NCBI RefSeq assembly: GCF_000559025.1 | Contig: NZ_JAAN01000045.1 | Span: forward strand, 1 to 64,000 | From: Luteimonas huabeiensis HB2 | GTDB taxonomy: Bacteria; Pseudomonadota; Gammaproteobacteria; Xanthomonadales; Xanthomonadaceae | Direction of reading: 5' to 3' | DNA length: 64,000 nt | Made by a program: the position numbers and the translations under genes | In this document: piece by piece, positions 10,640 to 21,148 of the stretch | How the letters are laid out: the number at the start of each line of letters is the position of its first letter | Position numbering within the stretch: the first letter of the stretch is position 1 | Notes under the pieces: model-generated | The model's database searches: none | The model's input: the letters and a program-made list of their open reading frames with translations, nothing else | What the model was told of the DNA's origin: nothing

Positions 10640-13600
10640 TTGCTGCACTCCTCCTTCTTCTGTTGCAGGCAGTCCTTGAGCGCCTGGGCATGGTTCTTAG
10701 AAAACGCATTTGCAGCATCCTCGAAGCGGTTTCCATCTGCTGATCCATTCCGCATGAACTCTGCCGCATAAGCCCTGCGAGACAACTCACCTGTATTCCA
10801 CTGCCGCAGAACATGGTAGTACTCATGCAGAACCAAGCTGTGATCAGAAAAGAACTCATCGACTGATAAGGTAGGCGGAAGACGGATTGAGTTCCTTCGT
10901 GTCGTTATGAAATCGTTGTTGACGACAGTCTTATTTCTGACGTTCACGCCAGCGACTGACTCACCAAAAGTCTGCTCCAAACAATCCGCCATCGCGCCCG
11001 ACGCGGGTGCCAAGCCGAGCGGATCAATGCGCGACATGGGATTCCCCCCCACATAGGCATACGTATTCAACCCACCCGCCAGCCCGATCGGGTCCGACTG
11101 CAGGTAGCGCCCGGTCCGCCCGTCGTAGTCGCGGAAACCGTTGTACCAGTGCCCGCTCTCCGCGTCGAAATACTGCCCGGGCAGTCCCAGGTTCAGACCG
11201 CCGATCGTGTCGCGGTCCACCCGGCGGTCGAACGCGAAGTTCGACGCGACCCAGCGGTGCACCTTCGCGCTGTCGGTCGCCACGATCGGGCGGCCAAGAT
11301 GGTCGTTGTGCAGGTGGTACAGCTGGCCGTCCCGCACCAAGCCCACCGGCGTGCCGCCCAGCCACAGGTAGCTCGACCACTTGCCGTCGCTGTATTCGGC
11401 CAGCAGCGTGTTCTGCCCCGCGTACACGAACCGGCTGCTGCCCAGCGGGCCGCTCTTGGCCACCCGCTGATCCAGGGCGTTCACCGTGTACGTGGTCGTG
11501 CCCGCCGGATAGGTGCGCGTTTCGTAGTTGGGGCTCAGGTACGTGCTGGCAACGTCGCGGTGCAGTGTCTTCAGGCGGTTGAACGCGTCGTAGCCGTAGG
11601 TCGCGGTCGAGCCGCCCCACGACTGCGTGGCACGGTTGCCTCGGCCGTCGTGGCTGAAAGCGATGTCCGTCGCCAGCAGCCGGTTGCTGCCGGCGTCCAC
11701 GAGGTACGGCTCGGGGTGATGCCAATGGTGGCGAGTCCGATTGCCGTTCGGGTCGTACTCGAACGCCTGGTTGCCCACCTGCGACTCGTCGCGCACCAGC
11801 CGCGAGAGTACGTCGTAAGACAGCGTGCGGCTGTTCCGCGGGCGCCCCCAGTCCAGGATCTGCACGATCTCGTCGGCGGCGTTGTAGTCGTAGCTGTGGC
11901 CGATCACGCTGGTGTCCACTCGACTCGTGAGCCGACCATCGAGGTCGTATTCGCTGGTCTGCGGCACGCCGTTGCCATGCGTCCACTGCAGCACCGCGCC
12001 GGTGGGCGAGTAGCGGATGTCGCGCACCACATCCAGGCTGGACTCGCCGATCAGCGCCTGCACCAGCGCCAGTCGGCCCTGGGCATAGCCGTAGCCGACC
12101 GCTACGCCGCTCGGATACGCGATACCGCCCAGCCGGCCGAGGCTGTCGTAGGCATAGGAGGTGTAGTCGTTGCTGCCCAGTCCCAGGTCGCGCGTGGCCG
12201 CAAGACGGCCATCGGGCCGGTAGCCGAAATTGCGCTGTCCACCAGGATAGGCGGCCACGCACAGGCGCCCGACGCCATGCTCGCAACCGTCGTAACTGAA
12301 GGTGCGCACCTCCGCTCCGCTGCCGATCTGGGTCGGCCGCCCCAGTCCGTCGTACTGGTAGCTCAGCGCGCTGCCATCGACCCGGACCATGGCCGTCAGC
12401 AGGCCCGCGGCGTCGTACGCGAACGTGGTCGTGCCGGTATCCGGGCTGTTCTGGCGCCGAAGCTGGCCGAAGCCGTCGTACTCGTAGGTGGTGGCGTTGC
12501 CCTTCGGGTCCACGACGCGGATCAGGTGATCCTGGACATCGTAGGCGAACGTGGTCACGCCGCCTGCGGCGTCGACGGCGCGGACCACGCGGCCGAGCGC
12601 GTCGTAGGCCAGGGTCGACGTCCGGCCGAGCGCGTCGGTCGTGGTCAGCAGGTTGCCGTTGCCGTCGTAGGTATACGCGATCCGCTGGCCGTTGTTGCCG
12701 CGGCGCGCGCGGACCCGGCCGAGTTCGTCGTAGTCGGTGTAGCTGCGGTAGACGACGTCGGACAGCGTGACCTGCTGCACCGCCAACGGGGCGAGTACCG
12801 CGCCCCCGCCCCGGGGGACGCAGGTGTAGCCGGGACCGCAGGGGGGTTCCGGCGGTGGCGGAGGTGGTGGCGGCGGCGGAGGGGGTGGTGGTGCCGGCGG
12901 GGGAGCGCTGGGCAGCGCCGGGATCTTGAACTGCCCCGACCGGGCGATCGTCGGATTGCCCGCACCGATCGGCGAAATCCCGTGGATGTGGATGGCCTTG
13001 CCGCCGTGCTGCTCGCGCATGGCCCGGGTGATGCCGATGCGGAAGCGATAGGCGTTGCCCGAGGCGCTGCACGCGCGTGCGACCGCCGACTCGCTCGACA
13101 GGTTGGCCGTCGTCGCCAGCACGCCGGTACCGCTGCCCGCGGGGCCGCCGGCGTAGACATGCACGTCGATCGACGCGTCGGAGTACAGCGAGCAGGCCCA
13201 GCCGCCGATCGAATATCCGTTGGCCTCGTCGCCGGTCACCCCGTCGATGATGCCGGTCACGACCGAGCCCGGTGGCGCCGCCGCGCTGCCGACGCGCTCT
13301 TCGATCGGCAGCGACATCGCGTTGTACACGGTCTGCCGCACCGCGTAGCCGCTGCCGTGCCGGGTGGACTGCGCCACCAGGCGCCGCGCGGCGTCGTAGG
13401 CGTAGACCGTCCGCTGCCCGTCGGGGTGCTCCACCGATTCCAGCAGGCCCGATTCGCCATAGACGTAGCGCGTCTCGACCAGCGTGCCCTCCGGCCAGTT
13501 GCGCTGGCTGAGGACGCGGCCGCGCGCGTCGTAGACGTATTCGGTCGCCTCGCCGTTGGGGCCGACCACGCGACCCGGTTGCCCGAGACCGTTGTGGGCC

Positions 13601-15582
13601 GAGTAAGTCGTCTTGTGGCCCAGGCCGTTCTCGGCGCTGAGCAGGTTGCCGAGCGCGTCGTAGCGGTAAATCGTCACCGACTCCGGGGTGCCCAGCGGAC
13701 CGCGCTCGGTCACCGATGCCAGCATGCCGTTGGCATGGCGGGTATAGCTGTACGTGGTGCGCCGGATCTGCCCGGTCTGGCCGTGCGAAGTCAGGTCCTT
13801 GACCGAAACCGCCGCGACGCGGCCGTCGGCGGTGTATTCGTAGGTGGTTTCCTGACGGCCGACGAGCGTCTCGCGCAGGATGCGGTTGCGAGCTTCGTCC
13901 CACTGGTACTGAGTCGTGCGGGCAGCGGGCGTCCCGACCCCATCGACCACCCGCTGCAGCTGTCCGCGCGGGTTGTAGTCGAAGTCGGTCAGCCGATCCT
14001 CGAAATCGCTGACGATGTCGCGGTAGCCGTTGGCATCGTAGGTCTGTTCGCGATAGGAGGCCGGGCAATTGGGCGAGGCCTCGCCGGTCACCGAGACCTT
14101 GCGGCCGTCCTCGTACAGGTGCACGGTCTTGCGCCCGAGCGGATTCGTCTCGGTCACCCGAAGGCGGACCGGCCGGGGCTTGGTCGTACCCGTGGACATC
14201 GGCGCGACGATCGGGCCGGTTTCGCTGCGCGGCTGATAGCACACCTGTCCGGTGCCGGGCTGGTACTCGCACCAGCCGCGGCCCGGATCGTCGACGCCGG
14301 GAACGAAGCCGCCCGGCGGCGGCGGCGCGGGCGGTGGCGCGACCTGCTCCACCGCTTCGATCGCGTAACTGAAGGTGTGGCGGTCGGCCCCGCCGGCGTG
14401 CTCGCTGAGAACGGCGCGGCCTTGCGCGTCGTAGGCGAACGTCGAATAGCGCACGCCGCCGATCGACTTGCCGGTGAGCGCGCCGGGCCGGCGGCTGTCC
14501 TCGTAGTGGTAGCGGATCGTGGTCGCGGGGCTGCCCGGCAGCGTGGTGCTGGCCAGGCGGCCGCGACCGCTGCCGAAAACGTTTGCGTCGTAGGTGTAGG
14601 CGTACACCGCACCACCCGGATCGGTGACGCGCACGAGCTGGCGGTCCTGCCAGGTGAGCGCGATGCGCTTGCCGGAGGTATGCACCACTTCCTGCAGGAA
14701 CTTGCCCTGGTAGTGGAAGTTCCAGGCGATGCCCTGCTCGTTCCTGCGTTGCAGGATGTAGCCGTCGGCGTTGTAGCGCTCGATCTCATGGGTTTCGCTG
14801 TGCAGCAGGTAGTCGCCGTTGGCCTCCCGGGTCACATAGGCCACCGGATGGGCCTTTTCTTCCAGCCAGCGGTCGCCCTGCGCATTGAGGATGAACTTGA
14901 TGCGCCGCCCGTCCGGGCGCTGCGCCCAGAGCCAGCGGCCGCCATTGGAGGAGGCGAGCGAATAGTCGAGGTTGCTGATCCAGTGCCGGCCGAACAGACC
15001 GGTCGCGCTCCAGAAATGGTTGTAGGTGCGCTCCAGGTACAGGCCCATCTCGCCCCCGGCGGCGAAGTCGAGCTCGTGCTCGACCTTGTTGCCGGTGGAC
15101 AGCACCACCGGATTGCCGGAGCGCTCCTGGTCGGCCTCGCAGGGCGAGGGATCGCGCTTGTCCTTGGTGTCTTCCTGCGCGCTCGATCCGGAGCTACCGG
15201 AGAACGTCGTGCCTAAGCCGCTCGGCGTATTGGACCAGAACAGGGCCGTCGACGTCGGAAACGATATGTAACGCGTTCCCTGAGCGACAACCGTCTCCAG
15301 GGTGTTGATGGATCCGTCTCCCGCGCCACCGCTACCGCCGCCACCTCCGCCGTTGTTGAGGTAGTAAACGGCAACCGGCCCCTTGTAGAAGTTCTCTCGC
15401 GCGTCCGCTCGGACGTCCTGGACCAGCGCATGGCCCGCCACGATCCCGGCGAGCAGGGATACCGCCAGTCGGCGGCCCCGCGTTTTCTCCCACTTCGTCC
15501 CTGCCCCCACAGCCCCACGCGCCGTCCCGCCGGCGCAAGCGTCGATCGCCATTCCCAAGCCCCTGATTGTTCCCCGGCGCAT
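10636..15582 (-). CDS. Rhs/YD-repeat polymorphic toxin with metallopeptidase tail
   Basis: Large secreted YD-repeat protein of 1648 residues. An N-terminal hydrophobic segment (about residues 36-60, ending VRADA) suggests Sec export. A DUF6531-like start ([17 protein letters not shown]) leads into many YD repeats of the type YDxxGRL. Residues about 771-889 are an inserted beta-rich domain, followed by a proline tract at about 894-911, then more repeats. The Rhs core ends with [14 protein letters not shown] and RIDPLGL near residue 1520. The last 125 residues are a distinct tail with HEYYH (His1586, Glu1587, His1590) and a downstream FEDAANAF that could give the third zinc ligand. GC content drops at this boundary. 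Another ATG at 15552 is equally good as a start. Confidence 0.88.
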   Translation of the reverse strand: MRRGTIRGLGMAIDACAGGTARGAVGAGTKWEKTRGRRLAVSLLAGIVAGHALVQDVRADARENFYKGPVAVYYLNNGGGGGGSGGAGDGSINTLETVVAQGTRYISFPTSTALFWSNTPSGLGTTFSGSSGSSAQEDTKDKRDPSPCEADQERSGNPVVLSTGNKVEHELDFAAGGEMGLYLERTYNHFWSATGLFGRHWISNLDYSLASSNGGRWLWAQRPDGRRIKFILNAQGDRWLEEKAHPVAYVTREANGDYLLHSETHEIERYNADGYILQRRNEQGIAWNFHYQGKFLQEVVHTSGKRIALTWQDRQLVRVTDPGGAVYAYTYDANVFGSGRGRLASTTLPGSPATTIRYHYEDSRRPGALTGKSIGGVRYSTFAYDAQGRAVLSEHAGGADRHTFSYAIEAVEQVAPPPAPPPPGGFVPGVDDPGRGWCEYQPGTGQVCYQPRSETGPIVAPMSTGTTKPRPVRLRVTETNPLGRKTVHLYEDGRKVSVTGEASPNCPASYREQTYDANGYRDIVSDFEDRLTDFDYNPRGQLQRVVDGVGTPAARTTQYQWDEARNRILRETLVGRQETTYEYTADGRVAAVSVKDLTSHGQTGQIRRTTYSYTRHANGMLASVTERGPLGTPESVTIYRYDALGNLLSAENGLGHKTTYSAHNGLGQPGRVVGPNGEATEYVYDARGRVLSQRNWPEGTLVETRYVYGESGLLESVEHPDGQRTVYAYDAARRLVAQSTRHGSGYAVRQTVYNAMSLPIEERVGSAAAPPGSVVTGIIDGVTGDEANGYSIGGWACSLYSDASIDVHVYAGGPAGSGTGVLATTANLSSESAVARACSASGNAYRFRIGITRAMREQHGGKAIHIHGISPIGAGNPTIARSGQFKIPALPSAPPPAPPPPPPPPPPPPPPEPPCGPGYTCVPRGGGAVLAPLAVQQVTLSDVVYRSYTDYDELGRVRARRGNNGQRIAYTYDGNGNLLTTTDALGRTSTLAYDALGRVVRAVDAAGGVTTFAYDVQDHLIRVVDPKGNATTYEYDGFGQLRRQNSPDTGTTTFAYDAAGLLTAMVRVDGSALSYQYDGLGRPTQIGSGAEVRTFSYDGCEHGVGRLCVAAYPGGQRNFGYRPDGRLAATRDLGLGSNDYTSYAYDSLGRLGGIAYPSGVAVGYGYAQGRLALVQALIGESSLDVVRDIRYSPTGAVLQWTHGNGVPQTSEYDLDGRLTSRVDTSVIGHSYDYNAADEIVQILDWGRPRNSRTLSYDVLSRLVRDESQVGNQAFEYDPNGNRTRHHWHHPEPYLVDAGSNRLLATDIAFSHDGRGNRATQSWGGSTATYGYDAFNRLKTLHRDVASTYLSPNYETRTYPAGTTTYTVNALDQRVAKSGPLGSSRFVYAGQNTLLAEYSDGKWSSYLWLGGTPVGLVRDGQLYHLHNDHLGRPIVATDSAKVHRWVASNFAFDRRVDRDTIGGLNLGLPGQYFDAESGHWYNGFRDYDGRTGRYLQSDPIGLAGGLNTYAYVGGNPMSRIDPLGLAPASGAMADCLEQTFGESVAGVNVRNKTVVNNDFITTRRNSIRLPPTLSVDEFFSDHSLVLHEYYHVLRQWNTGELSRRAYAAEFMRNGSADGNRFEDAANAFSKNHAQALKDCLQQKKEECSK

Positions 15583-15721
15583 GGCGCCGGCCTTCCGTGT
15601 TCGGCCCGAGGGCCGTCCCCCAACGGCGTCGTGCGCCGTCGAGGCAGTCTATGCGGTCCTGGGCGGCTCGGGAATGGGGACGGAGGCGATCAATGGGCTC
15701 GACCGCGCCCGCCCCGCTGGC

Positions 15722-16336
15722 TCAGGCGCCAGCCTTCGGATTCAACGAATAGGTGCCGTGCACCGAGGCTTCGGCGAGCACGTGGCCGTGCATGGCGGCG
15801 AAGACCTCGGCGGCGCCGAAGTCGTCGGGCAGGTCCAGGCGCGGGACGTCGAGCGCGAACACGCGGAAGAAGTAGCGGTGCACGCGCAGGTCGTTGGGCG
15901 GTGGATAGGGACCGTCGTAGCCGCGGTAGGTGCCGCGCAGCTCGGCGTCGCCGGCGAACCAGCCGGTGTAGTCGTTGCGGCCCTGGCGCGCGCCGGCGGG
16001 CCCGGGCGGCGCGGCCTTGCCGCCGCGGGTGAAGCCGTCGCTGAAGCTGCCGGCGGCGATCTCGGCGACGTCGGGCGGGATGTCGGCCATCGCCCAGTGC
16101 ACGAAGTCGGTGCGCGGCTGCTCGGACGGGATCTCGACGCCCGCCTGGCCGGCCATCTCCGGGCGCGTCGGCGCGTCCGGGTCGATGCACAGCAGGACGA
16201 ACGAGCGCGTGCCCTCGGGCGCGCCGTCCCAGGCCAGGTGCGGGTTGCGGTTGCCGCCGAAGCCCTGCGGCGCGCCGAGCGCGAAATCGGCGGGGATCGG
16301 CTTGCCGCGTTCGAAGCTGTCGCTGCGGATGCGCAT
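15722..16336 (-). CDS. YbhB/YbcL-family PEBP-like protein
   Basis: A 204-residue protein of the phosphatidylethanolamine-binding (Raf kinase inhibitor-like) family. The ligand pocket motifs are visible: LLCIDPDAP near residue 55, the VHW pair in TDFVHWAMADIP near 95, and HRYFFRVFALD near 165. No signal peptide is present, so it is probably cytoplasmic. The start is the ATG at 16336 (MRIRSDSF) and the upstream TPR-sulfotransferase gene ends 14 bp before it, so the two are likely co-transcribed. Bacterial members have no firmly established role. Family assignment is secure, function is open. Confidence 0.88.
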   Translation of the reverse strand: MRIRSDSFERGKPIPADFALGAPQGFGGNRNPHLAWDGAPEGTRSFVLLCIDPDAPTRPEMAGQAGVEIPSEQPRTDFVHWAMADIPPDVAEIAAGSFSDGFTRGGKAAPPGPAGARQGRNDYTGWFAGDAELRGTYRGYDGPYPPPNDLRVHRYFFRVFALDVPRLDLPDDFGAAEVFAAMHGHVLAEASVHGTYSLNPKAGA

Positions 16337-16350
16337 GGTGGTGTCCTCGA

Positions 16351-18426
16351 TCAGTGGTCCGGATAGCCCAACCGTACCGCGACCGGGGTGAGCGTCGCGA
16401 ACGGGCCGGCCAGCGACCCGGCATAACGGCGCCAGTGCCCGGCGGGGAAGCGGCGGCCGCCGAACAGATCGGGCGGCGGCGCGGGCAGGGCCACGCCCAG
16501 CGCCTCGCCGACCGACAGCGCGAGCGCGGCGGGATCGTTGACGGCGTCGTCGGTGCGCAGCACGCGCACCGGCTGCAGATCCTGCTCCAGCAGCGCGGCG
16601 ACGTGCTCCAGGCCCTGCGCCAGCCAGGCCGCGCCTTCTTCCGGCGTGCCGAGCCGCAGCGGCACCGGCGAGCCGAAGGCGAGCCAGTTGACCAGCATGT
16701 CGCGCGGGTCGCGGATCACCATCAGCAGTTCGGCATGCGGCAGGTGGGCGCGGGTGACGTCGAGCAGGGCGTTGTCCCACCACAGCAGCCAGTCGATCAG
16801 CGCGCCGTCGGCGGCGCCGCGTGCGGCCAGCTGCGCGCGCCACTCGTCGTGGACGGCGCGGGGCGTGGTCTCGCCGCGCAGGAGGCGGCCGACGGTATGC
16901 AGGTTCTGCATGGGGTCGCGCGGCGGCGATGCGCCCAGGCGGTCGGCGCGGAAGGCGCCGACCACGCCGTCGAGCAGGCGGCCGACGTGCTCGTGGCCGG
17001 AGCCCGGCAGGCCGGCCATGAACATCAGCCGCGGCGCGCCGGCGGCCGGTTCGGCCCGGGCCGCGCGCGGCGCGTCGGCCGGCGACCAGGCCGGCAGCGC
17101 GACCAGCCGCTCGGCCCAGTCGGCGTGCATGCGCGCCCAGTGCGCCACCGCTTCGTCGTGATGGCCGGCGTTCTCGTGCGCCATCGCCGTCCAGCCCTGC
17201 AGCTGGCGGCGGCGCGCTTCGTCGCCGGCCGCGGTGGCGGCCTCCAGTTCGCGCAGGTAGGCGATCGCGGCCTCGGGGTCGCGCGCGGTGAGCAGGTCGA
17301 GCAGTTGCGAGTGCGCGCGCGGGTCGTCGGGCGCCCGCCGCGCGATCTCGCGCGCGGTGGCTTCCGCGTCGGCCGCGGCGCCGGCGGCGAGTTCGAGATT
17401 CAGCCGCGCCTGCAGCGGCGCGGGCGAATCGGGCATGGCCGCGAGCCAGCGCTCGACCAGCGCGCGCGCGGCGGCCGCGTCCGGCTCCACCCCGAGCCGC
17501 GCCTGCCACAGGGCCGCGACCTGCGGCGCGGTGGCGAGCGCGGCGTCGAGGGTCGCGCAGGCGTCGTCGCGGTCGCCCAGCGCCTGCCAGGCGCGCAGCA
17601 GCAGGTCGATGGCGACCACGTCCTCCGGCGTGGCGGCCAGCACCCGCTTCAGATGCGCGACCGCCTGCCCGGCGCGGCCCAGCCGCAGCGCCAGCGCGCC
17701 GGCGAAGCGCAGGTGTTCGGGCGAGGGCGACGCGCCTTCCAGCGCCGGCGCGATCTGCCGGGCGGCGTCTTCCGGTCGCCCCTGGCGCAGCACGATCTCG
17801 GCCAGCAGCCGGCGCGAGGGCAGCGCCTGCGGGGACAGGCGCAGCAGCCGCAGCAGGGTCTGCTCGGCGAAGGCCAGGTGGTCCTTGGCGATGTAGGCGA
17901 AGGCGAGCGCGTTGAGCAGTTGCGGATCGTCGGGCGCGCGCTGCGCGGCCTGCGAGAGGATCGACAATGCGCGATCGGACTCGCCGCGGCGCAGCGCGAT
18001 CATGCCGCGCACGGTGGACAGCGCCGGGTGTCCTTCGCCGAGGCGCGCGGCCAGGGTCGCCAGGCGCTCGGCCTCGTCGAGGTCGCCGCGGGCGATCGCC
18101 AGCTCCGCCTGCACGATGTAGGCGCCGAAGCGGTTGGGGTCGAGTTCGAGGGTGCGCGCGAGCGAGGCCTGCGCGCCTTCCAGGTCGCGGGCGCCGAGCA
18201 GGGCCGCGGCGCGCTGGAAATGCAGGCTGGCGTCCTCGGGCGCGAGCGCGATGGCGCGGTCGAAGCTGTCGAGCGCCGCGGCGTGGTCGCCGCCGGCGCG
18301 CTGCGCGGAGGCCAGCAGCTCCCATGCGCGCACGTCGTCGGGGTGGGTTTCCAGCACGGCGCGGGCGGCGGCCGCGGCCTCGTCGTGGGCGCCGCGGCGC
18401 AGGGCGTCGAGAATCGGGTCGTGCAT
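16351..18426 (-). CDS. TPR-repeat sulfotransferase
   Basis: A 691-residue cytoplasmic protein with two parts. Residues 1 to about 440 are a run of tetratricopeptide-like helical repeats, with typical motifs such as ALDSFDRAIALAPEDASLHF and LEGAQASLARTLELDPN. Residues about 455-690 are a sulfotransferase domain: the 5'-phosphosulfate loop is seen as MAGLPGSGHEHVGRLLD, and the 3'-phosphate-binding region as LLMVIRDPRDMLVNWLAF. Proteins with this order are common in Xanthomonadaceae, but their acceptor substrate is not known. The start chosen is the ATG at 18426 (MHDPILDALRRG), because the 15 codons upstream look non-coding. It precedes the PEBP gene by 14 bp. Confidence 0.85.
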   Translation of the reverse strand: MHDPILDALRRGAHDEAAAAARAVLETHPDDVRAWELLASAQRAGGDHAAALDSFDRAIALAPEDASLHFQRAAALLGARDLEGAQASLARTLELDPNRFGAYIVQAELAIARGDLDEAERLATLAARLGEGHPALSTVRGMIALRRGESDRALSILSQAAQRAPDDPQLLNALAFAYIAKDHLAFAEQTLLRLLRLSPQALPSRRLLAEIVLRQGRPEDAARQIAPALEGASPSPEHLRFAGALALRLGRAGQAVAHLKRVLAATPEDVVAIDLLLRAWQALGDRDDACATLDAALATAPQVAALWQARLGVEPDAAAARALVERWLAAMPDSPAPLQARLNLELAAGAAADAEATAREIARRAPDDPRAHSQLLDLLTARDPEAAIAYLRELEAATAAGDEARRRQLQGWTAMAHENAGHHDEAVAHWARMHADWAERLVALPAWSPADAPRAARAEPAAGAPRLMFMAGLPGSGHEHVGRLLDGVVGAFRADRLGASPPRDPMQNLHTVGRLLRGETTPRAVHDEWRAQLAARGAADGALIDWLLWWDNALLDVTRAHLPHAELLMVIRDPRDMLVNWLAFGSPVPLRLGTPEEGAAWLAQGLEHVAALLEQDLQPVRVLRTDDAVNDPAALALSVGEALGVALPAPPPDLFGGRRFPAGHWRRYAGSLAGPFATLTPVAVRLGYPDH

Positions 18427-18508
18427 CGGGTGCGGATCCGCAGGCGACGGCCGGGCGGCCGGGCCGGCCATTGTACGGAAGCGGCCCGGCTCGACGCGGG
18501 CGAGCGCG

Positions 18509-19510
18509 CTACCGCGCGCCGTCCAGGCGCGCGGCCACCCAGCGCTCGGCGTAGCCGTCCAGGCGCGCGTTCTCCAGGAAGCCGCAGTGGCCGCCCCAGC
18601 GCGCGATCTCGATGCGCAGCAGCGGGTGGTCGGGCAGCGCGCGGAAGCCGTCGGCGGGGATCACCGGGTCGTCCTCGCTGGTCAGCACGTGGGCGGGCAC
18701 CTGCAGCGCGGCCAGCCGGTCGCCGGCGATGGCGTAGCCGGCGAAGTAGGCGTCCAGCGAGCCGAAATCGGTGTGCCGCAGCACCAGCCATTCGGTGAGC
18801 TCGCGCATGCCCAGGCGCAGGGTGGCGTCGTCCACCTGCAGCCGCTCGGGGAACAGGGCCCGCTTGCGCAGCAGCGACTCGCGCCACTTCTGCTCGAAGT
18901 GCCGCAGGTACAGCGGCATCCCCTCCTCCATCTTCACCAGGGTCAGCGCGGGATCGAGCACCGGGCACACCGCCGCCACCGCGGCCAGCGGCAGGCCGGC
19001 CTGCGGCGCGCGCAGCGCCAGGCGCAGGGCGAAGTTGCCGCCGAGCGAGAAACCGGCCGCAACCAGCGGCCGCGCCGGGAAGCGGCGGGCGATATCGAGC
19101 GCGGCCTGCACCACCTCGTCGATGCGGTTGGAGTGGAACAGTTCCTCGTTGAGGTGGTGGGTGGGGCCGTGGTCGCGGAAGTTCAGCCGCACCACCTCGT
19201 AGCCGCGCCGCAGCAGGTGCGCGGCGGTGAAGCGCATGTAGCTCGACTCGGTGCTGCCCTCCCAGCCGTGCAGCAGCAGCGCGAGGCCGCGCGCGCCGCC
19301 GCCGGGCGGCGCGCTGTGCAGCCCGAGCAGGCGCACGCCGTCGCCGCCGTCGAACAGGTGCTCGGTGGCGACCGCGCCGGTGGCGGCCAGCGCCTGCGCG
19401 CCGCGGCGGCGGCGCCAGGGACTGGTGCCGAGCGCGGACTGCAGGTGCGGATTGCGCAGCCAGCGCGGCGGCGCGTAGACGCCCGGGGGCGCGGACGGGC
19501 TAGCCCGCAT
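18509..19510 (-). CDS. YheT-family alpha/beta hydrolase
   Basis: A 333-residue hydrolase of the YheT (ABHD1/3-like) family. It has the oxyanion motif LLLHGWEGSTES near residue 80, the nucleophile elbow GFSLGGN with Ser near 155, a likely acid in TSEDDPVIP and the catalytic His in GGHCGFLE near 310. PPRWLRNPHLQSAL near the N-terminus is a family signature. No signal peptide is seen. Its start overlaps the end of the upstream acyltransferase gene by 11 bp, so they form an operon. Hydrolysis of an acyl ester or lipid is likely given this neighbour, but the substrate is not known. Confidence 0.9.
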   Translation of the reverse strand: MRASPSAPPGVYAPPRWLRNPHLQSALGTSPWRRRRGAQALAATGAVATEHLFDGGDGVRLLGLHSAPPGGGARGLALLLHGWEGSTESSYMRFTAAHLLRRGYEVVRLNFRDHGPTHHLNEELFHSNRIDEVVQAALDIARRFPARPLVAAGFSLGGNFALRLALRAPQAGLPLAAVAAVCPVLDPALTLVKMEEGMPLYLRHFEQKWRESLLRKRALFPERLQVDDATLRLGMRELTEWLVLRHTDFGSLDAYFAGYAIAGDRLAALQVPAHVLTSEDDPVIPADGFRALPDHPLLRIEIARWGGHCGFLENARLDGYAERWVAARLDGAR

Positions 19511-20351
19511 CCGCCTCGGCCCGCTCCTGCGCGCGGCGGGGGCGCCGGCCGGGCGCCTGGCCCATCGCCTCCAGGATGCGTTCGCGCGCGACCTCGGCGA
19601 TCCGCCGGCGCCCCTCGGCGTCGCCGGGCAGCACCGGCGGCAGGAACACGATGTCGGCCGAGCGCGACGGCTCGCCGAGCAGGCGCAGGAAGTTGGCCGC
19701 GAAGCTTTCGCGCGCGCCGAACGCGACCACGGTCTGCGCCTCGCCGTGCGCGCCGTAGCGCAGCGCCACCGGCTGCACCGGCACGCCCGCCTCCACCGCG
19801 GCCAGGAAGATGCGCGCGTGGAAGGGGCCGATCTCGCGGCCGTCGCGGGTGCGCCCCTCGGGGAACACGCCGACCGACCGGCCCTCGCGCAGGCGCGCGC
19901 GCATTTCCTCGAGCACGCCGCCCAGCGATTCCTGGTTGCCGCGCTGGTGGAAGATGGTCTCCCCGCGCGCGGCCAGCCAGCCGACCACCGGCCAGCCGGC
20001 GATTTCCTTCTTCGCCACGAAGCCCATCATCCGCTGGCTGTGCAGGGCGACGATGTCCACCCAGCTGACGTGGTTGGCCACGAACAGCGTGGCGCCGGGC
20101 AGCGGCGTGCCGACCCGGCGCACGCGGAAGCCGAACACCCGCATCAGCCCGCCCTGCCAGGCGCGGATCATCCGGTGGTCGAGGCGCTCGCCGCCGGCGA
20201 CCCGGATCCGGCCCACCGGCAGCAGGATCGCCAGCAGCACCACCGGCAGGTGCACCAGCACGTGCCACAGCAGCAGCGGCACGCGCCAGGCGTAGCGCAG
20301 CGCGCGCGCGCCGCGACCGGCGGAGACGGCGGTAGAGGATGGGGGCTTCAT
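19500..20351 (-). CDS. 1-acyl-glycerol-3-phosphate acyltransferase-like protein (PlsC family)
   Basis: A 283-residue lysophospholipid acyltransferase-family protein. One or two N-terminal hydrophobic helices (about 25-45) anchor it to the inner membrane. The catalytic HX4D motif is NHVSWVD, and the acyl-acceptor motif is VGVFPEGRTRDG. The C-terminus is a basic, low-complexity tail (RRPRRAQERAEADAG) that overlaps the YheT gene. PlsC-type members place an acyl chain at sn-2 of lysophosphatidate in phospholipid synthesis; paralogues acylate other lipids, so it may not be the main PlsC. Start is the ATG at 20351. Confidence 0.88.
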   Translation of the reverse strand: MKPPSSTAVSAGRGARALRYAWRVPLLLWHVLVHLPVVLLAILLPVGRIRVAGGERLDHRMIRAWQGGLMRVFGFRVRRVGTPLPGATLFVANHVSWVDIVALHSQRMMGFVAKKEIAGWPVVGWLAARGETIFHQRGNQESLGGVLEEMRARLREGRSVGVFPEGRTRDGREIGPFHARIFLAAVEAGVPVQPVALRYGAHGEAQTVVAFGARESFAANFLRLLGEPSRSADIVFLPPVLPGDAEGRRRIAEVARERILEAMGQAPGRRPRRAQERAEADAG

Positions 20352-20436
20352 CGATCGCTGCGGCCGGCCATTCAGGATTCGCCGGAAGGGGCTGCGATTA
20401 TGGGCCAGAAGCGGCCGGTGCGCCGGTCGGGGCGCG

Positions 20437-20895
20437 TCAGCCGCCCGGCGGGCGCGGGATCACCGCCAGGGTGAGGCGCGAAATGCACACCAGTCGCCCG
20501 GCCTCGTCCTCGATGCGGATGTCCCAGACCTGGGTCTGGCGGCCGATGTGGAACGGACGCGCGGTGGCGGTGACCGTGCCGTTGCGCACCGCGCGCAGGT
20601 GGTTGGCGTTGATCTCCAGGCCGACGCAGGCACGATCCTCGTCCAGCGCGAGCATGCCGGCGGTGCTGCCGACGGTCTCGGCCAGCAGCGCCGAGGCGCC
20701 GCCGTGGAGCAGGCCGTAGGGCTGGCGGGTACGCGCATCGACCGGCATGGTCGCGCGCAGGAAGTCGGGGCCGATCTCGGTGAAGACGATGTCCAGCGGC
20801 TCCATGGCGGTGCCGCGCGACAGGGCATTGAGGGCGTCGAGATCGAGACGACGGCGGAACGGGGAGGCGGCGGGAGCCGGGGAATCTGCCTTCAT
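20437..20895 (-). CDS. PaaI/YdiI-like hotdog-fold thioesterase
   Basis: A 152-residue hotdog-fold protein, standard length for acyl-CoA thioesterases of the PaaI/YdiI group. The motif YGLLHGGASALLAETVGS holds the conserved GG on the central helix and the Glu active-site residue. The C-terminal strands VWDIRIEDEAGRLVCISRLT are also characteristic. It hydrolyses a small aromatic or acyl-CoA thioester in the cytoplasm; the substrate cannot be read from sequence. The start at 20895 (MKADSPAPAASPFRR) gives a slightly longer N-terminus than usual. It stands alone between the acyltransferase operon and two small protein genes. Confidence 0.9.
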   Translation of the reverse strand: MKADSPAPAASPFRRRLDLDALNALSRGTAMEPLDIVFTEIGPDFLRATMPVDARTRQPYGLLHGGASALLAETVGSTAGMLALDEDRACVGLEINANHLRAVRNGTVTATARPFHIGRQTQVWDIRIEDEAGRLVCISRLTLAVIPRPPGG

Positions 20896-20947
20896 CGCGA
20901 CAAGATACCGGGGCCGGCCGCGTCCGGCCAGCGTCGTGCGTGCCCCG

Positions 20948-21112
20948 TCAGCCGATGCGGAAGCGGGAAACGGCGGAACCGGCGGCGTAGCGGCGGTGGG
21001 TGTAGCCGCTGCTGCGGCCGTAGCCCTGGCCGGAGTCGCGGACCGGGCGCTCGCGGCGCGCGGGGCTCGCCGGGACGGCGGGGGCAGGCGGAGCGGGATT
21101 GGCAGTACGCAT
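20948..21112 (-). CDS. Small basic protein with C-terminal GYGxSSGY motif, copy 2
   Basis: A 54-codon-encoded small protein. The N-terminal half is proline/alanine-rich (TANPAPPAPAVPASPARRE), and the C-terminal half reads DSGQGYGRSSGYTHRRYA then VSRFRIG. The C-terminal half aligns with the neighbouring small protein at 21149-21355 (GYGxSSGYxH, two residues, YAA, then SRFRI/L), so the two are paralogues from a duplication. No known family is recognised and there is no signal peptide. The ribosome-binding site is weak, so expression may be coupled to the upstream paralogue, 36 bp away. Function unknown. Confidence 0.6.
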   Translation of the reverse strand: MRTANPAPPAPAVPASPARRERPVRDSGQGYGRSSGYTHRRYAAGSAVSRFRIG

Positions 21113-21148
21113 GGCGATGGCCTCGGAGAAGGGGGGGGGCGGAACGGT

